From NCBI RefSeq assembly GCF_041379945.2, contig NZ_JBFTXJ020000001.1, positions 597,467 through 661,466 of the forward strand: DNA of 64,000 nucleotides. The letters run 5' to 3'. This document shows, in pieces, positions 62,024 to 64,000 of the stretch. Numbering within the stretch: position 1 is the first letter of the stretch; every line of letters begins with the position of its first letter. Below the pieces are notes generated by a model that saw nothing but the letters and a program-made list of their open reading frames with translations, was not told the origin of the DNA and made no database searches. Position numbers and translations under genes: made by a program. This DNA is from Aneurinibacillus sp. REN35. Lineage in GTDB: Bacteria; Bacillota; Bacilli; Aneurinibacillales; Aneurinibacillaceae.

Positions 62024-62338
62024 TCAAGCTAAGTGCGACACGTCGTCCATGAAGGCTTTGTAAGCTGACCTCCAATCAAGACATTTCCGTGGGCGGTTGT
62101 TGATCAAACGGATTGCTTTGGCGAGTTGCTCATCGGAAACGGAAGTAAAGTCATGTCCTTTGGGAAAGAACTCTCGAAGGAGCCCGTTTGCGTTCTCGTT
62201 GGAGCCTCTTTGCCAAGAGGAATAGGGATCGGCGAAATAGACCTTTACGTCATGCGTAGCTTCCAGTTTCGCATAGCAAGCAGCGATCAGTTGTGGCTGT
62301 CTGGCAGGCTGCTTGCGGGTAGTGGCTGGCCATGACAC
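62024..62338 (-). pseudogene. IS30-family transposase, C-terminal fragment
   Basis: The last ~75 codons encode the end of the DDE domain: KVYFADPYSSWQRGSNEN with the third catalytic Glu, LLREFFPKGHDF, and NNRPRKCLDWRSAYKAF. A full IS30 transposase has 320-380 residues; the helix-turn-helix part and both Asp are missing. Upstream sequence to about 62395 still looks related (LERLTRW in the same frame) but stops at a TGA. No inverted repeats found. Confidence 0.85.
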
Positions 62339-62687
62339 CGAAGGCGACCTCCATCGAGTGAGCCGTTCGAGAAAGCCCGCTCAGAAGGCAAACTGATATT
62401 TTTATTCATTGGTTATAGTACATCCCATTGGTGCATGTCTATAAATACAACTAAGGATTCTAGAAATCGTCATTGTTAGACTTTTTTTATGAGGAGGTTA
62501 AAAAACTAATATAAGGATCCACAGGTAATAACTACTCAGTATCTGTTTTAAAACTGTCTCAGAAAGAGCTACTAAATCTTCCAAGCAGTTTGTGTAGAGC
62601 GGGTTAAGTAATTTACGTTAACTTCCATTTAAAATGTTACAAAGTGAAGGAAACATGGGCGGCATGATGATGTAATCGTTCCCCTTG
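62339..62687. other. Non-coding stretch between mobile remnants
   Basis: Decayed IS30 sequence up to about 62395, then AT-rich sequence without a credible gene. The end of the stretch, before 62688, contains an open tail reading GNMGGMMM, too short to interpret. Confidence 0.5.
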
Positions 62688-62737
62688 AAAGAGCATCAAA
62701 TCTTGAATTATCAGGGTTTGATGCTCTTTTATTTTTG
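62688..62737 (+). terminator. Intrinsic terminator without an intact upstream gene
   Basis: AAAGAGCATCAAA (62688-62700) pairs with TTTGATGCTCTTT (62717-62729), followed by TATTTTT. Probably left from a lost gene, or serving the convergent integrase remnant. Confidence 0.8.
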
Positions 62738-62791
62738 GAAAAAAGTCAAAAACTCATAAATGATTTTTTACATTGAAGGGAACGGGAATTT

Positions 62792-63172
62792 TTATAATAG
62801 TCCACTTATTAATCGGCTAAACTTTTCGGCAGCATTTTCCTCCAAATTTTTGGTCATATGTGCGTAGATGTTCATGGTTGTACTGTAGTCGGAATGACCA
62901 AGACGTAATTGAATTTCTTTTACGCCAACACCCGCTTCTATTAATAAAGAGGTATGTGTATGCCGAAAGCCGTGTAGAGTAATTTTCTTATCAATATTTA
63001 TCTTTCGGAGTAAACGGAATAATCGAATCTCAACCAATTTCCTTAATGTTGGATATCTGTCTTCAGGTGCAAATATAAATTGTTCGTTGCGGTACTCACC
63101 TTTATATTCTAAGAGGGGATACACCTTCATTTTGAAACGATCGTTAATGGCAAGAAGATAGATCCAAAACAA
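62792..63172 (-). pseudogene. Phage/ICE-type tyrosine integrase, 5'-truncated
   Basis: C-terminal catalytic part: ITLHGFRHTHTSLLIEAGVG (HxxR), RLGHSDYSTTMNIYAHMTKN with the His and the nucleophile Tyr, and a basic-acidic tail. The first catalytic Arg region and the SAM-like N-terminal domains are missing; full enzymes of this type have about 370-400 residues. The break is near 63140-63172, next to the divergent 181-residue gene. Marks an old integrative element; attachment sites could not be placed. Confidence 0.85.
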
Positions 63173-63189
63173 TTCGTAGAAGGGTCATC

Positions 63190-63735
63190 ATGAACAAGAG
63201 ATATCTTCCAATTATTTTATTTGCTCTGTTAGGTAGTTCAGTGGTGAGTAGCTTTGCATTCTATGATTTGTGGACGCAAGAAAAAGGTAAAGTAATTGAA
63301 TTGAAAAAAGAATTGAAAAAGGCTAACAAGCAAATTGAAGCATTGAACAGCAATCATGAGCAAGAAATTAACAAAGTTGCGTCTGATTTTGTAGAGAGAC
63401 TGTTCACATATGATCCGCATGTCTATGAGAATGGTAAGGAAGCAGCAATTGAAATGACGAGTGGTGAAGCAAGTGAAAAGCTGACATCACAACAGGTAGA
63501 AAATCAATATGGAGAATTTGGAGTGCATGATAAATCTGTGACTTCCTTTGTGAGTATAACAGATTCTGTTTACAACAAGACGGGGGATGATACTGCTGAG
63601 GTTATAGTTCAATTTGAACAGGAACTCGTCGTTAATAGGATTAGAAGTGAGTCACTGAGTAAAATTAAATTGTATTTGATATACGTTGGTGATGAATGGA
63701 AAGTAGCCAACTATAAGACGATGCAGGTTATATAG
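63190..63735 (+). CDS. Hypothetical membrane-anchored protein with coiled coil, 181 residues
   Basis: N-terminal helix (residues 5-25, YLPIILFALLGSSVVSSFAF) anchors it outside the cell; 30-58 is a coiled coil (KGKVIELKKELKKANKQIEAL); 65-181 resembles an NTF2-like sandwich (FVERLFTYDPHVYENGKEAA, YLIYVGDEWKVANYKTMQVI). Similar layout is seen in conjugative-element accessory proteins of Gram-positives, which fits the adjacent integrase remnant, but the function is unknown. GAAGGG lies 5 bases before ATG. Confidence 0.65.
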   Translation: MNKRYLPIILFALLGSSVVSSFAFYDLWTQEKGKVIELKKELKKANKQIEALNSNHEQEINKVASDFVERLFTYDPHVYENGKEAAIEMTSGEASEKLTSQQVENQYGEFGVHDKSVTSFVSITDSVYNKTGDDTAEVIVQFEQELVVNRIRSESLSKIKLYLIYVGDEWKVANYKTMQVI

Positions 63736-63751
63736 TGTGAATTAAGTTAGA

Positions 63752-63782
63752 AGCTCATCAAAAACGGTGGGCTCCTTTTATT
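63752..63782 (+). terminator. Terminator after the 181-residue gene
   Basis: AGCTCATC (63752-63759) pairs with GGTGGGCT (63766-63773) using G-T pairs, then CCTTTTATTG. Confidence 0.6.
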
Positions 63783-64000
63783 GAAAAAGCAGTTATATAT
63801 ATGTATTGTCGTAAATCCTTTATGGAAAGAAAAAGATAGATAACTATTGTTTTGCATTGTAAAACCTTTTACATAAAAACGGAAATAACGAAATTCCAAA
63901 TAATTGATTTGAAAAGTATAATTGATATAAACACATATTATGATCCACGAGTGTTGATTAGCCAAAAAAAGTAAATAAAAAACGAAAAAGAGGCGCCTTT

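Noticed and set aside
62640..62675. Tail reading GNMGGMMM as a chaperonin (GroEL) gene end
   Set aside because: Only about ten codons are open and the preceding sequence is not GroEL-like; chance resemblance.
1..64000. tRNA, rRNA, CRISPR arrays and prophage structural genes
   Set aside because: Looked for cloverleaf-type ends, regularly spaced repeats and head/tail gene families on both strands; none seen.

Overview
The window comes from a Gram-positive, endospore-forming member of the Bacillales. AGGAGG-type ribosome binding sites are strong, GTG and TTG starts are frequent, and several modules match Bacillus genes in order and sequence: cssS-cssR, des-desK-desR, a YheC/YheD spore-coat ATP-grasp gene, and sulfate-to-phosphosulfolactate genes like those made in sporulating Bacillus. 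I would guess the Aneurinibacillus/Brevibacillus/Paenibacillus side of the order, but the sequence alone does not fix the genus. No tRNA, rRNA or CRISPR array is visible.

Bases 1-14.6 kb hold general metabolism, transport and sensing: the end of proC, putP with a perfect cre box 168 bp upstream, a multidrug-type MFS pump with a palindrome over its -35 element, an aldehyde dehydrogenase, a zinc alcohol dehydrogenase, nagB, an AlbA_2-domain protein, a CapA-like protein, a chemotaxis receptor, a dicarboxylate/amino-acid symporter with a terminator hairpin in its leader, a YheC/D protein and a uracil-DNA-glycosylase-like protein that has lost its Fe-S cysteines. Bases 14.7-20.4 kb hold a glycolate module: glcE-glcF-glcD followed by a glyoxylate aminotransferase, giving glycolate to glyoxylate to glycine. 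Next come three small genes, a nitronate monooxygenase, and a purine permease on the minus strand behind a textbook guanine-type purine riboswitch.

Bases 24.4-38 kb hold a radical SAM/SPASM enzyme with a YwiC-like membrane protein, the secretion-stress two-component system cssRS beside an exported protein made of four 26-residue repeats, several small membrane or unknown proteins, a DUF1641 protein, an orphan AAA ATPase, a hemolysin III-type protein, and the cold-response operon des-desK-desR behind a likely DesR operator. Bases 37.2-46.4 kb form a sulfur block: a TauE-type exporter, a pyruvate-oxidase-like TPP enzyme, cysH-sat-cysC, a small protein plus comA (phosphosulfolactate synthase), an MFS exporter, and on the opposite strand comB (phosphosulfolactate phosphatase) with a DUF441 membrane protein. 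Together these can take sulfate to sulfite and then, with PEP, to 3-sulfolactate, a known Bacillus spore solute. selO follows.

From about 48.3 kb base composition becomes more AT-rich and a 13-kb, one-direction catabolic island begins. It encodes a LacI-type regulator with two operators, an Anabaena-sensory-rhodopsin-transducer-type protein, a NodB-type deacetylase, a creatinase-like M24 protein without metal ligands, a ribose-type ABC importer, a DUF4432 mutarotase-like protein, a class II aldolase, a rhamnulokinase and an aldolase/dehydrogenase fusion. No isomerase gene is present, only a possible gene end after the last enzyme. The island ends in an IS30 transposase fragment and a truncated tyrosine integrase, which suggests horizontal gain. 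I regard this island as the best candidate for an undescribed system: import of an N-substituted or otherwise conjugated 6-deoxy sugar, trimming by the two hydrolases, then cleavage to dihydroxyacetone phosphate and lactaldehyde.
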